The notes under the pieces: generated by a model
Told to the model about the DNA's origin: nothing
The model's input: the letters and a program-made list of their open reading frames with translations, nothing else
The model's database searches: none
DNA from: Bacteroidetes bacterium ADurb.Bin008
GTDB lineage: Bacteria; Bacteroidota; Bacteroidia; Bacteroidales; Tenuifilaceae
DNA length: 64,000 nt
Reading direction: 5' to 3'
Assembly: GCA_002071445.1 (NCBI GenBank)
Contig: MWFE01000024.1
Coordinates: 1 to 64,000 of the forward strand
Made by a program: the position numbers and the translations under genes
Shown: piece after piece, positions 27,482 to 37,700 of the stretch
Numbering within the stretch: position 1 is the stretch's first letter
Layout of the letters: each line of letters begins with the position of its first letter

Positions 27482-27552
27482 AGATGGGCTGTATTAAGAA
27501 AAATTGCGATAGAAATACACGTTAAATGTAGCAATAATTATTATATATCAAG

Positions 27553-27582
27553 CAAAACTAAGGATAAAAATTTAAATTTCAA
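27553..27582 (-). promoter_or_regulatory. Bacteroidota-type promoter for the universal stress protein gene
   Basis: On the minus strand, TTG (27582-27580), a 19-base spacer and TAGTTTTG (27560-27553) match the -33/-7 consensus with the exact preferred spacing. The -33 element overlaps the stop codon of the cyclase gene. A leader of about 65 bases precedes the Usp ATG. Confidence 0.6.
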
Positions 27583-30500
27583 TTTCTATCCATCCATGCT
27601 CTTAGCTTATCCAGCTGACTTTGTTTGTTAACATTCCTCTGTTTTCGTGCTGTTTTTGTAAAGTAAAAATGGTTGTTTATGAACTTAATCTGCATTTCAT
27701 TCCACTCACGTTCTGTGCCAATCTTTCCATGCTCATGCAACTCTTTATACAGCGTATTGGAAACGGGTAAAAAATCCTGGCGTCCAAGATAATCAAGATC
27801 AGCATCGCACATAATCTCCTCAAGGAGATTGGTAGGATTGGGTGGAAGCTTCGTGGCCATGATGAGTTGAGCAATTATGTTGATCTGTCTTTCGCTATAC
27901 TGATACTGTGGAAGTATTTCATTTACCAGCTTCACTGACATCTCTTCATGGGTGTCGTAATCAATTAAATGTCCGGCATCGTGGAACAGGGCAGCCGTTC
28001 GTAAAAGTAAAAGTTCCTCTTTGGTAACATTTTCAGAGCGGCCTATAAGCTCTACCTGAGTATAAACATCAATTGTATGTTTTAAATTGTGGTAGTAAAG
28101 ATTTTTGGGAAGACCTTTTTCCAACTTGTCCAATATGAAGCTTTCCAAATCACCTAAGCGGATGAGTTGGAGTTGAATAAAAAAATCCTGGTTAGGAACA
28201 ATACCCTGCATTTTCTCCGACAGGCTCGGCTTGATGCCGTTTACAAAGTACATCTGTATATCCCCTTTGTTTTTGATGGGAATCTTGCCTCGGAAGGAGC
28301 AGATGAAAAAATCCTTAACCAGCATGTGAGTGTTCTCGGATATGTTGATATGACCAGCCTCGCCTGAAGACTCCATACGACTGGCAGTATTCACTGTACT
28401 TCCCCATATGTCATAAGAGAGTTTATTTCGCCCCACAACTCCTGCAATAACAGGACCAGTGTCAATGCCAATGCGTAAATCCCATACTTTGCTTTTTTGC
28501 CTTTTATTTGCGGTGATATGCTTCATATACAGCATCATCTCCAGTGCTACCAATACCACTTCAATGGGGTTGGTTTGGTTCTTTTTGGGGATACCTCCTG
28601 CGCACATATAGGCATCGCCTATGGTTTTTATTTTTTCAATGCCGTACTTTTCAACCACCGAATCGAAGTAGAGGAAGAATTGATCCAGCTGGTCAATTAG
28701 GACTTCGGGATTAATTTCGTCGGTTATCTTCGTGAATCCCTCAATGTCACAAAAAAGTACCGTTACCAGTTGAAAACGTTGAGTGCTTACCCTGCCCTTT
28801 TCTTTCAACTCCACGGCTGTTTCCTTTGGTAATACACGGGCGAGAAGGTTTTCAGTCTTCTCCTTTTCTTTGACAAGCTCTTCTGTTCGTTTGTTGATTA
28901 TGCTTTCCAGCTTAAAACGGGTTTTGGCATGTAAAAATCTGGTCCATTGGAATAGCATAAGAATTGAAACCAAAAACAGAACGATAAGACCAATGATAAA
29001 AAATCGGGTTTGGTAATACTTTGGTAAAACCGTAAAAGCAATGGCCTCAATGTCCGATTCTTCACCGGTAAAAGTCCGGGATTTTACGTATAACGTATAT
29101 TCTCCGGGGGATAGTCGATAAACATCGCGAGTGGGTGTGCTTGTCCACATGGTCCATTCGTAATCATGACCGTCTAAAAAGCTCGAATACTGAACTTTCC
29201 CATGTGCTAAACCCCATTCGCTGCAGTCGATAGAAGCCAAAGAGAACCTTAGGTTGCGATTGGCTGAATACAATTTTGTCTTTTTGGCCTCGTAATTATC
29301 AACAACATAGCCATTCTTTAGGTATGTACTGTTCTTTTCAGAGTTAAGGCTAAGCCTAAAAATTGAAACGTTTGACCCAAACGCTTTGCTCAACATTTTG
29401 CTTTGCGAAAAGTAGTAGAGCCCGGTAGTTGATGATATGAATAAAGTGGAGTCGGGAAGGAGCAACGCCTGACTTATCGATTCGTTGGCCGGAAGAGTGG
29501 CAGCAAGCCTAAAAACACCCTTGGGTGGGTTATCTGTTGATGAGTTGTATTGCCAAATGGAGAAGAATTCAGGGAATTCCCTGCAAAACCGCTTGACAAA
29601 TAGGGTTTCGCCCATTTCAAAAAGTGGCTGATAAGTGCTGAGCGAATCTGCGACAAAAACAGGTGTGAGCGTACTATTCAGAAAATCGAATCGGTAGAGT
29701 GCCCCTTTTTGGTAGGTAAATACATTTTGCCCTTTACCTGACGGCAGGCACAAATTGGGGATTTCGCCTAATTGGGTAAAAAGTTTTGTCCAATCAACCT
29801 TGCCCATGAATAGGTTGGCGCTATACCAATTACCATCTGTGGATTTTGCCATGACTGAGCCATCGAGGGCCCATAGATTTTCAACCTGACTTGGAGTGGT
29901 AAGGAAAGGCATTTGAATTGGATGCTGAGCATTGTCGGAAATGCAGTAAGCCACAACACCATCGCCTTGTGCAGCCACCAACCACAGGTTATTGTTGTGT
30001 TCAATGAAGTTGAAGTATCTCAATCCTTCAGCCGGAATCAGGGTTTGAATGGCCCTTGACTCAAAATCATGAATAATGAAAACTCCGGCTTTGCCAGCTG
30101 CAAACAGCGTGTTTTTGTATGTATAAAAAACTTCGATGGAGCCATGAATGCCTTTCACTTTCTTGAATGATAATGCATTGGGACGAAAATTGGAATGATT
30201 TGCTCCATAAACCGCGGTCCCGTCAGCGCAGTAAAGAATGTCATTGTGGAATGCAATCCCTGCGGGTGAAGAAGAAAAATCCCTGTTGGTGGGGTAGTAA
30301 CCTGCGGCATCGGGGTAGAAGACCCTGAGTACCGATGTTTTGGTAAGAACGAGCGTTGAACTTTCCGAAATGGGGAGTATGTCGATTGCTTGTATCAATC
30401 CCAGGGTTGCATTGTCCCTGATGAACGATATCGGCTCCATCTCTGTGGTTATGGCGATTATCCCTTCGGTGTCGGTTAAAATGCTGATTTTACCATGTTT

Positions 30501-31283
30501 TTCTTTTACTTTCAGTATTCGGGTATGCTTAGACCGAAAACAATGCTCAAATTTCGCTAAGGTTTTTCCGGTATTCAAATTGATTATCCACGGGTAATCG
30601 CTGACAACTACATGCAGCTGTCCGTTTATTGTTAATATGCGGATTGGTTTTTTCGAGGTTAGCCCTTCCCCTTTGTTGTAAATAAGTTCAGGTCCGGAGG
30701 TGATATTGTATTTGAAAAACTCTTTTCCATCCTTTACATAAAAAATTTCATCCTCATTATCCAGTAGATATAGCGTACACATTGAGGAGTCAATGGGGCA
30801 AAGGGTATCAGAGTATTTCCAAAGCATGTTGCCTGTAGTAAAAAGGAGGTCGCCGTTAGGTGCAATATGCAGTTTTGTAACAGGGTCATTCTTGGGAATC
30901 AAAGGGGAGTCAACCGCTGTACTGCGCGCGAAGCCCCCTCTCCCGTTAGGGAGTAATTGCTCAATGCGGCCATTGGTTAGGAAGAAAGTCCGGCCTGTAC
31001 TATCGGCAACAGGCAGTGCCTTCCCTATGGTTGCTATCCATTCCCAGTTTATACCATCAAAAATTAGAAGCTGATTATCGCCAGAGGCAAGCAACATTCC
31101 ATCACCAATAGTTGTTACACTTGAGAACGAGTTGATGTAACCACCGGGCAGGGTGGAAATAACCGAGATGAGGGGTTCGGGGAGTTCCTCTCCACGTGGT
31201 TGAATGGCTTGGGATGCACATATCGCAGGGACTGCTGCAAAAAAAAGTAGAATTTGAGCAAAAAATAGGTTGAGAAAATTCAT
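27579..31283 (-). CDS. Receptor-type adenylate cyclase with beta-propeller sensor and C-terminal HD domain
   Basis: A 1234-residue membrane protein. It has a signal peptide, a periplasmic propeller region (about 30-680), a Y_Y_Y-like domain (about 690-755, ending GEYTLYVKSRTFTGEES), one membrane helix (about 760-785), a short coiled coil, a class III cyclase domain (about 835-1015), and an HD domain (about 1040-1210). In the cyclase the metal residues Asp846 (FCDIEGFT) and Asp890 (IGDAYM), the catalytic Asn965 and Arg969 (VNTASRMES), and Lys886 with Asp958 (YDIWG) are all present. The Lys/Asp pair indicates ATP rather than GTP. The HD domain has YYHNLKH, LFHDAGH (His1101, Asp1102) and CDADLDYLG, so it may hydrolyse phosphodiesters. 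It is flanked by two Usp genes. Confidence 0.88.
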   Translation of the reverse strand: MNFLNLFFAQILLFFAAVPAICASQAIQPRGEELPEPLISVISTLPGGYINSFSSVTTIGDGMLLASGDNQLLIFDGINWEWIATIGKALPVADSTGRTFFLTNGRIEQLLPNGRGGFARSTAVDSPLIPKNDPVTKLHIAPNGDLLFTTGNMLWKYSDTLCPIDSSMCTLYLLDNEDEIFYVKDGKEFFKYNITSGPELIYNKGEGLTSKKPIRILTINGQLHVVVSDYPWIINLNTGKTLAKFEHCFRSKHTRILKVKEKHGKISILTDTEGIIAITTEMEPISFIRDNATLGLIQAIDILPISESSTLVLTKTSVLRVFYPDAAGYYPTNRDFSSSPAGIAFHNDILYCADGTAVYGANHSNFRPNALSFKKVKGIHGSIEVFYTYKNTLFAAGKAGVFIIHDFESRAIQTLIPAEGLRYFNFIEHNNNLWLVAAQGDGVVAYCISDNAQHPIQMPFLTTPSQVENLWALDGSVMAKSTDGNWYSANLFMGKVDWTKLFTQLGEIPNLCLPSGKGQNVFTYQKGALYRFDFLNSTLTPVFVADSLSTYQPLFEMGETLFVKRFCREFPEFFSIWQYNSSTDNPPKGVFRLAATLPANESISQALLLPDSTLFISSTTGLYYFSQSKMLSKAFGSNVSIFRLSLNSEKNSTYLKNGYVVDNYEAKKTKLYSANRNLRFSLASIDCSEWGLAHGKVQYSSFLDGHDYEWTMWTSTPTRDVYRLSPGEYTLYVKSRTFTGEESDIEAIAFTVLPKYYQTRFFIIGLIVLFLVSILMLFQWTRFLHAKTRFKLESIINKRTEELVKEKEKTENLLARVLPKETAVELKEKGRVSTQRFQLVTVLFCDIEGFTKITDEINPEVLIDQLDQFFLYFDSVVEKYGIEKIKTIGDAYMCAGGIPKKNQTNPIEVVLVALEMMLYMKHITANKRQKSKVWDLRIGIDTGPVIAGVVGRNKLSYDIWGSTVNTASRMESSGEAGHINISENTHMLVKDFFICSFRGKIPIKNKGDIQMYFVNGIKPSLSEKMQGIVPNQDFFIQLQLIRLGDLESFILDKLEKGLPKNLYYHNLKHTIDVYTQVELIGRSENVTKEELLLLRTAALFHDAGHLIDYDTHEEMSVKLVNEILPQYQYSERQINIIAQLIMATKLPPNPTNLLEEIMCDADLDYLGRQDFLPVSNTLYKELHEHGKIGTEREWNEMQIKFINNHFYFTKTARKQRNVNKQSQLDKLRAWMDRN

Positions 31284-31436
31284 AACTTAGACCCCGATAA
31301 TGACAGCCAGCCTTATCTTAAAATGGCATCAATTTGCTAAAGTTAAAATATTGTGCCAAGATATCATATATTATTTTTTGACGAACGATATTTAGCATTA
31401 ATTCGTGTGTAAACACACCTAAAAATATGAAATCCC

Positions 31437-32234
31437 ATGAAAAAGACAAAAAAAACCATACTGGTTCCCACAGATTTTTTGCAGGTGTCGCGCTATGCAC
31501 TTCAGCATGCAGTTAATGTTGCTCAGGTTGTGAATGAGGGAATAACGTTGCTCCATGTGGTGAAATTGCAGAGTGAAGTGGGCGAGGCAAAAGCAAAACT
31601 CGCCATGCTTGCCCAGGAAACTAATGAAAAATATGGATTAAAACCCGATTCCGTTGTTGCCCTTGGGGATATTGCCACAGAAATAGCGCGAGTTTCTGCC
31701 GCATTCGATGTCAGCATGGTGATTATGGGGTCTGAGAGCATAAAAGGAAAGGATGCTCTCACTGAGACGAGGACATTAAAAGTAATCACCAGTTCGCAGG
31801 TACCCTTTGTAACCATTCAGGAACCTCCCATCAATAAAAGGTATGACGAGATTGTTTTTCCCATCGATTTTACCGTTGAAAACAAGGAGAAACATGGCTG
31901 GATATCCTATTTTAGCGATTACTATGTTTCCCGGTTCCACCTGATTAAGCCCAATATTTCTGACCCTGAGCTCATAGCCAAAGTTGACCTTAACATGGCA
32001 TCGGCCATTAAGCATCTTGATGATAAAGGAGCTAAGTATGAGATTTATACAGTTGCAGGAGAAAAACCCTATGCGCAAGAGGTTCTCGAAATGGCCGTTA
32101 ATATTCGGGCCGATCTGATCGTAATAATGACTACCAAAATTGCCAAGAGCTCTAAATTTGTACTTGAGCCACATGAGCAGTATATCATTGGATTTGCCGG
32201 ACACATTCCCGTTATGAGCATCAATCCAAGGTAG
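31437..32234 (+). CDS. Universal stress protein, tandem UspA domains
   Basis: A 265-residue two-domain Usp protein. The first half starts [20 protein letters not shown] and includes [10 protein letters not shown] and [17 protein letters not shown]. The second starts near residue 138 with [20 protein letters not shown] and ends [10 protein letters not shown]. It is a paralogue of the protein at 26639-27481 and is divergent from the cyclase gene. The rdgB gene starts 10 bases after its stop, so the two are probably co-transcribed. Usp proteins of this length are common in Bacteroidota, and their ligands are mostly unknown. Confidence 0.87.
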   Translation: MKKTKKTILVPTDFLQVSRYALQHAVNVAQVVNEGITLLHVVKLQSEVGEAKAKLAMLAQETNEKYGLKPDSVVALGDIATEIARVSAAFDVSMVIMGSESIKGKDALTETRTLKVITSSQVPFVTIQEPPINKRYDEIVFPIDFTVENKEKHGWISYFSDYYVSRFHLIKPNISDPELIAKVDLNMASAIKHLDDKGAKYEIYTVAGEKPYAQEVLEMAVNIRADLIVIMTTKIAKSSKFVLEPHEQYIIGFAGHIPVMSINPR

Positions 32235-32244
32235 GGTAAAGGTT

Positions 32245-32838
32245 ATGGGTAATGATTATCACAAAATTGTTTTTGCAACAAACAATTTGCATAAAATCAG
32301 CGAAGCCAGGAAAATATTGGGCGATAGGTTCAACCTGCTATCGCTTAGCGATATCGACTATAGTGTTGAAATCCCTGAGGATTATGATACCATAGAAGAG
32401 AATGCATTGCAGAAAGCAGGATTTATATACAAAAAGTTTTCTCTTGATTGTTTTGCCGATGATACCGGACTTGAGGTTGATGCGTTGAACGGAGCCCCGG
32501 GAGTATTCTCGGCACGATATGCTGGTCATCGATGCACCTATGCAGATAATGTGAATAAACTGTTGGCAAACCTCGAAGGGAAAACCCTGCGTACTGCACA
32601 ATTCAGAACGGTAATCGCGCTGATCCTGAAAGGGAAAGAGTACCTGTTCGATGGAGTAGTCAAAGGCGAAATCATCACCAAACCAAGAGGGGGGCAAGGT
32701 TTTGGATACGATCCGATTTTCCAGCCCCTGGGGTATAGTCAGACATTTGCGGAGATGCCAATTGAATTGAAAAATTCCTTAAGCCATAGAGGAATAGCGC
32801 TGCGGAAATTGGCCGATTTTTTCCTTTCGTTGCCGTGA
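32245..32838 (+). CDS. rdgB: Non-canonical purine NTP pyrophosphatase (RdgB/HAM1)
   Basis: Removes dITP, XTP and similar deaminated purine nucleotides from the pool, releasing pyrophosphate. The 197-residue protein is full length. It has the family start [19 protein letters not shown], the metal-binding [21 protein letters not shown] split over residues about 72-92, and the nucleotide-binding [10 protein letters not shown] (about 152-161) with [10 protein letters not shown] near the C-terminus. It follows the universal stress protein gene by 10 bases. The assignment is firm. Confidence 0.95.
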   Translation: MGNDYHKIVFATNNLHKISEARKILGDRFNLLSLSDIDYSVEIPEDYDTIEENALQKAGFIYKKFSLDCFADDTGLEVDALNGAPGVFSARYAGHRCTYADNVNKLLANLEGKTLRTAQFRTVIALILKGKEYLFDGVVKGEIITKPRGGQGFGYDPIFQPLGYSQTFAEMPIELKNSLSHRGIALRKLADFFLSLP

Positions 32839-32961
32839 ACATAATAGTATGGTATAGTAGCTTCAGCCAATTCTCCATTGGTTTGATTTGGATTTATCGA
32901 ATTGCCCAAATAATATTTCTTGTGTTTTATGGTTTGTATCATGTATTGTAATGGCTGAACA

Positions 32962-35259
32962 ATGAAAAAAAAGACAATTATTTGGCTCTTCCTGTTGGTG
33001 GCGGGTGTGAGCAATGCTCAAATCCCTGTTGATTCGTGGCGCGAGCATTTTACCTTTCTACCTACCATAGTGGCAACCCAGGGTAACGGAAAAGTTTTTG
33101 CAGCATCGGCATTCGGGATTTTTTCCTACAACTCCGCCGACGGTACCATTGGTAAAATTACACGCATAAACGGCCTTTCCGATGTTGGAATCAGCGCTAT
33201 TGCGTACTCTCCATATAAGGATCTGCTCCTTGTGGGATACGAGAATGGCAACGTGGATTTGGTATATGAACGAACTGTTATCAATATCCCATACATTTTG
33301 CAAAAACCCATGTCGGGCTCCAAAAGGATTAACCACTTTTTTTGCACTCAGGATGATAAAGCCTACATATCCACTGGTTTTGGAATTGTTGCATTGAATT
33401 TAGAGAAAAACGAAATACTTGATACCTATTTCATTGGTTCCGGAGGGAGTGAACTGTGGGTTAATCAGGTTGTCGTACACGACAATATGATTTATGCTGC
33501 CACAGCCAATGGGCTTTTCTATGCCCCTAAGGACGATCCCCTTTTAATCCATTATGACAAATGGAGTGTGGATGTAAGCATTCCAAACTACCAGTTTGAG
33601 ATTAGCGCTTTGGTAGCATTCAACGGGCAACTTGTTTTATCGCAAATTCAAGAGGATTCATCGCCCGATGTTATTTGGTATAAAGACGATTTGGGCTGGA
33701 CCATTCTTCCCAATGCCTATCAGCAGATTCGAAACCTTTGGGCAAGCGATAACTCATTGACCGTTTGTTCGCGCCAAGGGATTTCAATCTTTCAAAACTT
33801 GCAGACGCAACCAATGGTAATTGACGAATACCCCGGGTATGGCGGATTTAAACCGAATTATGCACTTGTCGATGGGCAGGACAACATTATTGTTGCCGAC
33901 GATTACTACGCACTGATGTACAAATCGCCAGATCGTTGGATTCAAGTTTCTCCCAATTCCCCTTCAAACAGCAGGGCTTACTATGTGCTGCCAACCGAAA
34001 CGGATGTTTTGGTAGTTGGTGGTTCGCGCAATAGCGCCTGGGGTAATATGTGGTATCCGTTGACACTGCATAGTTTTTCCAATCAGAGTTGGAGTACATT
34101 CATTAACTCCGATTATTTCGACCCTGTCCGGATTATTGCCAGCCCTTTTGCGAAGAACGAATACTATGTGGGAAGTTGGGGGCACGGAGTGATTGTGTAT
34201 AAAGATGGTGAAATCACGGAATGGTATAACCCAGAGAACAGCTCTTTGGAAACGGTTATTCCCGGGGCCTTTTGCAGAATTGGAGGCATGGTCTTCGATA
34301 AAAACAATAATCTATGGGTTACAAATGCAGGGGTTAACAATGCGCTTTCAATGCGAACCCCTGAAGGAACATGGAAGGGTTTCCCGTATCTCAACCAGAT
34401 TGGGTCAAACAGGATTTCCGATATATACACCACCCCTTGGGGGCATCTTTGGGTGGTTTTGCCATCGGGGGGTGGATTGTTTGTTGTTGATCCCGGCGAC
34501 TCGCCCGAAATCATGAGTAGCCACAAGACTCAGAAATTGCAGCTTAAAGATAAGGACGGAGCTTCCCTTTCAAACGATGTATTTTGCCTGGCTTTTGATA
34601 GGGATGATTACCTCTGGATAGGAACAAGCGAAGGGGTTGTCGTAAGTTACAATCCCGAGAAAGTATTTGAACCGGGCGGTATGTCCATGCAAAGGATAAA
34701 GGTACCTGATATTTTACCGGGATATGCTGCCTTTCTGTTGGAATACGAAGCGGTTACATCCATTGCCATTGATGGCGCCAACCGAAAATGGTTCGGAACA
34801 TCAAAATCGGGTGTTTTTCTTCAATCGGCTGATGGGGTTAGGGCAATAAAGCACTTTACCAAGGAGAATAGCCCTTTGCCTTCGAATACCATAAATCACT
34901 TGGCCATTCACCCAAAAACCGGAGAGGTTTTCATTGTTACAGATATGGGCATTGTATCGTACAGGGGGGATGCCACTGAGCCCGAAGAAATATTTAAGAA
35001 CGTGTACGCATTCCCAAACCCTGTCCGTCCTGATTATGATGGCATTATAACCATCACCGGGCTTATGGACAAAACAAATGTTAAAATTACCGATGTGGCA
35101 GGGAACCTTGTTTACGAAACGAAAAGTTTGGGAGGTCAGGCAACTTGGGATGGCAAGAACAAGCAGGGAGAGAGGGTTGCCACCGGTGTTTACCTGTTTT
35201 TCTGTGCCGATAGCAAGGGTGAACAATCGGCTGTGGGCAAGATACTTTTTATTAGATGA
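32962..35259 (+). CDS. porZ: PorZ-like type IX secretion system surface protein
   Basis: A 765-residue exported protein. The signal peptide ends VAGVSNAQ, and the mature N-terminus IPVDSWREHFTFLP is characteristic of PorZ. Two beta-propeller domains follow with repeats such as DYLWIGTSEGVVVSYNPEK, and a C-terminal domain (about 680-765) contains FPNPVRPDYDG and GVYLFF, resembling the type IX sorting fold. In Porphyromonas gingivalis, PorZ is a surface part of the attachment complex that helps deliver A-LPS to cargo. Its ATGA overlap with recO shows tight coupling. It implies that the organism secretes and anchors proteins such as the adhesin at the right edge. Confidence 0.88.
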   Translation: MKKKTIIWLFLLVAGVSNAQIPVDSWREHFTFLPTIVATQGNGKVFAASAFGIFSYNSADGTIGKITRINGLSDVGISAIAYSPYKDLLLVGYENGNVDLVYERTVINIPYILQKPMSGSKRINHFFCTQDDKAYISTGFGIVALNLEKNEILDTYFIGSGGSELWVNQVVVHDNMIYAATANGLFYAPKDDPLLIHYDKWSVDVSIPNYQFEISALVAFNGQLVLSQIQEDSSPDVIWYKDDLGWTILPNAYQQIRNLWASDNSLTVCSRQGISIFQNLQTQPMVIDEYPGYGGFKPNYALVDGQDNIIVADDYYALMYKSPDRWIQVSPNSPSNSRAYYVLPTETDVLVVGGSRNSAWGNMWYPLTLHSFSNQSWSTFINSDYFDPVRIIASPFAKNEYYVGSWGHGVIVYKDGEITEWYNPENSSLETVIPGAFCRIGGMVFDKNNNLWVTNAGVNNALSMRTPEGTWKGFPYLNQIGSNRISDIYTTPWGHLWVVLPSGGGLFVVDPGDSPEIMSSHKTQKLQLKDKDGASLSNDVFCLAFDRDDYLWIGTSEGVVVSYNPEKVFEPGGMSMQRIKVPDILPGYAAFLLEYEAVTSIAIDGANRKWFGTSKSGVFLQSADGVRAIKHFTKENSPLPSNTINHLAIHPKTGEVFIVTDMGIVSYRGDATEPEEIFKNVYAFPNPVRPDYDGIITITGLMDKTNVKITDVAGNLVYETKSLGGQATWDGKNKQGERVATGVYLFFCADSKGEQSAVGKILFIR

Positions 35260-35990
35260 TAGTCAAATCGAAGGCCATAGCGCTGCACAGCACAAGGTTT
35301 GGAGAGAAAAGCCTTGTGGCATACCTTTATACTCAGGAATTCGGCAGGGTAACTCTGATGGTTAATGCTGCCTTTGGCAGAGGGAAGGAAAGCAAAAAGG
35401 CTATCTTTTTCCATCCGCTAAATCTGATTGATACCGTTTTTTATAAGGCAAACAGTGAAACAGGCATGGGCCGATTGCGCGAAGTGTCGTCGGCTTATGA
35501 CATTTCATCCATCCGTTTTCAAAACGTTAAGCGCGCCATTGCCGTTTTTTTGGGCGAAGTAATCTATCGGACTGTAAGGGAAGAGGAGAGAAACCATAGC
35601 CTGTTTGCTTTTTTAGAAAATTCAATCCTTGCCCTGGAAGCGATGGACGAAGGGGTGCAAAACTTTCATATCCTCTTTTTGGCCCAACTCTCTAAATACT
35701 TAGGCTTTTTTCCTGGCGGAACCTATTCAGCTGATACCCCATATTTTGACTTAAAAGGCGGAGTTTTTATAAGCCATGCACCCAACCATCCTGTATTTTT
35801 AGGCCAAGAGCAGAGCAGTTTGCTTTACAAAGCCCTGCACACAAACTACATGAACGCTTCGGATTTACAACTCAATGGTAAACAACGCAATCTTTTTTTA
35901 GGCAACATGCTCAATTACTACTCTTTTCATATCGGTTCATTCTCCGAAATCCTTTCATTGCCGGTATTGAAACAAGTTTTTGAAGACTAA
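35256..35990 (+). CDS. recO: DNA repair protein RecO
   Basis: Loads RecA onto SSB-coated single strands together with RecR in gap repair. The 244-residue protein starts MIVKSKAIALHSTRFGEKSLV, the typical N-terminal OB fold opening. It continues with TLMVNAAFGRGKESKKAIFFHPL and an alpha-helical C-terminal part with LAQLSKYLGFFPG. The zinc-finger cysteines found in some RecO proteins are absent, as is usual for Bacteroidota. Its ATG overlaps the porZ stop codon (ATGA), so the two are translationally coupled. Confidence 0.92.
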   Translation: MIVKSKAIALHSTRFGEKSLVAYLYTQEFGRVTLMVNAAFGRGKESKKAIFFHPLNLIDTVFYKANSETGMGRLREVSSAYDISSIRFQNVKRAIAVFLGEVIYRTVREEERNHSLFAFLENSILALEAMDEGVQNFHILFLAQLSKYLGFFPGGTYSADTPYFDLKGGVFISHAPNHPVFLGQEQSSLLYKALHTNYMNASDLQLNGKQRNLFLGNMLNYYSFHIGSFSEILSLPVLKQVFED

Positions 35991-36095
35991 TTTTGCTAAA
36001 AATCCCCTGACATAGAGTAAATATGTAAAGGAACTATTTGAACATGGCATGGGCTTTGACACCTGAGGAGGCTTAATGAATTATCGATTTTTTTC

Positions 36096-36103
36096 TATAT
36101 TTG
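36096..36103 (+). promoter_or_regulatory. Possible -7 promoter element of the GH3-family gene
   Basis: TATATTTG matches TAnnTTTG and lies about 72 bases before the ATG at 36176. At the -33 position the sequence is only a partial match (CTTAATG). Confidence 0.4.
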
Positions 36104-36175
36104 TTCTGAGGCTGGTTATAGATATTTTAAAAATTTCGAAATGGTATTATTTACCCTACATTAATAGCAGATTCA

Positions 36176-37699
36176 ATGTCTTTCATTACGTCCGTAGTTG
36201 GCTGGCTGAATACCAAAAGGCTGCATCAAATTGACCTGTTTCGGAAGTTCCCTCTCCAAACGCAGGAGGAGGTTCTTTTCAAGTTAATCGAAAGGGCGAA
36301 AGACACGCAATTTGGAAAAGCACATGGTTTTGCAAGCTATAAAGGGATTCACGATTTCCAAAAAAATGTCCCTTTAACCGATTACGATGCGCTTAAGCCT
36401 TATGTTGACAGGCTTAGACAGGGTGAATTCGATTTGCTCTGGCCGGGGGATATCCGTTGGTTTGCCAAGTCGTCGGGGACAACCGGTAATAAGAGCAAGT
36501 TTATCCCTGTGAGCAGGGATACGTTGGAAGATTGCCACTTCAGGGGAGGGAAAGACGTGCTGGCAATTTATACCGATAATAATATCGATTCTCGAATCTT
36601 CTCGGGCAAAGGGCTTACCCTGGGAGGTAGCCATCAAATAGATAATTTTTACAACACCTCATACTATGGCGACCTTTCGGCCATTCTCATTGAAAATATT
36701 CCATGGTGGGCCGATTTCATTAGAACGCCACGAAGAGAGGTGGCTCTCATCCCTGAATGGGAAAGTAAGTTGGAGCAGTTGGCCAGAGAGGCCATTAGGG
36801 AGAATGTAACCAACATTGCAGGGGTTCCCTCCTGGAACCTTGTTATGATAAAGTATATACTCGACTACACAGGAAAAAAGAACCTGCTGGAGATTTGGCC
36901 TGATCTTGAACTCTTTACCCATGGAGGGGTTTGCTTCACCCCATACAGAGAGCAGTTTCGCAAGGTTATTCCATCTCCCGATATGCACTATTTAGAGGCC
37001 TACAATGCCAGCGAAGGTTTTTTTGCCATACAGGACGAACCTTTACGCGACGATATGCTGCTTATGCTCGATTATGGAATTTTTTACGAGTTTATCCCTT
37101 TGGAGCAGATGAATAGCCCCAATCCCAAGGCCTATACTGTTGCCGATGTGGAATTGAACAGGAACTATGCTATGGTAATTAGCACAAATTCAGGCCTTTG
37201 GAGGTATCTTATAGGTGATACGGTTGAGTTTACATCCACATTCCCGCACAAAATAAAAATTACGGGAAGAACTAAACACTTTATCAATGCCTTTGGAGAA
37301 GAGTTAATCATTGACAATGCAGAAAAAGCCCTGAAAGTAGCGTGCGATAGAACAGGTGCGATTATCAATGAGTACACTGCAGCTCCTATTTTTATGGATG
37401 AGAACAGCAAGGGGGCGCACGAATGGCTGATTGAGTTCGAAAAGGAACCCGACGATTTGAACTTTTTTATTGATACGCTGGATCGGACGTTATGCTCCTT
37501 GAACTCCGATTATGAAGCCAAAAGGTATAAGGGTATTACACTTGGCCTACCCGTCATTCGGCCCATGGGTAAAGGAACCTTTTATAGCTGGATGAAAAAA
37601 AATGGCAAGTTGGGAGGGCAGAATAAGGTACCCCGTTTGAGCAACAACCGCGAATACGTTGACTCCCTCCTCGAAACTTCTGAAGTTGAAACCATTTAG
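36176..37699 (+). CDS. GH3-family adenylating enzyme (acyl-acid amido synthetase-like)
   Basis: A 507-residue member of the GH3 family, relatives of plant jasmonate/auxin-amino acid synthetases within the adenylate-forming superfamily. The ATP-binding motif FAKSSGTTGNKSKFIPVS (about 98-115) is clear. Further conserved segments are GVPSWNLVMIKYIL, THGGVCFTPYREQF, YNASEGFFAIQDEP, YRYLIGDTVEFTS-like (GLWRYLIGDTVEF) and the hinge TGRTKHFINAFGEELI. Bacterial members are widespread in Bacteroidota, but their acid and amine substrates are not known. The next gene starts one base after the stop, so an operon with 37701-38483 is likely. Confidence 0.88.
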   Translation: MSFITSVVGWLNTKRLHQIDLFRKFPLQTQEEVLFKLIERAKDTQFGKAHGFASYKGIHDFQKNVPLTDYDALKPYVDRLRQGEFDLLWPGDIRWFAKSSGTTGNKSKFIPVSRDTLEDCHFRGGKDVLAIYTDNNIDSRIFSGKGLTLGGSHQIDNFYNTSYYGDLSAILIENIPWWADFIRTPRREVALIPEWESKLEQLAREAIRENVTNIAGVPSWNLVMIKYILDYTGKKNLLEIWPDLELFTHGGVCFTPYREQFRKVIPSPDMHYLEAYNASEGFFAIQDEPLRDDMLLMLDYGIFYEFIPLEQMNSPNPKAYTVADVELNRNYAMVISTNSGLWRYLIGDTVEFTSTFPHKIKITGRTKHFINAFGEELIIDNAEKALKVACDRTGAIINEYTAAPIFMDENSKGAHEWLIEFEKEPDDLNFFIDTLDRTLCSLNSDYEAKRYKGITLGLPVIRPMGKGTFYSWMKKNGKLGGQNKVPRLSNNREYVDSLLETSEVETI

Positions 37700-37700
37700 T

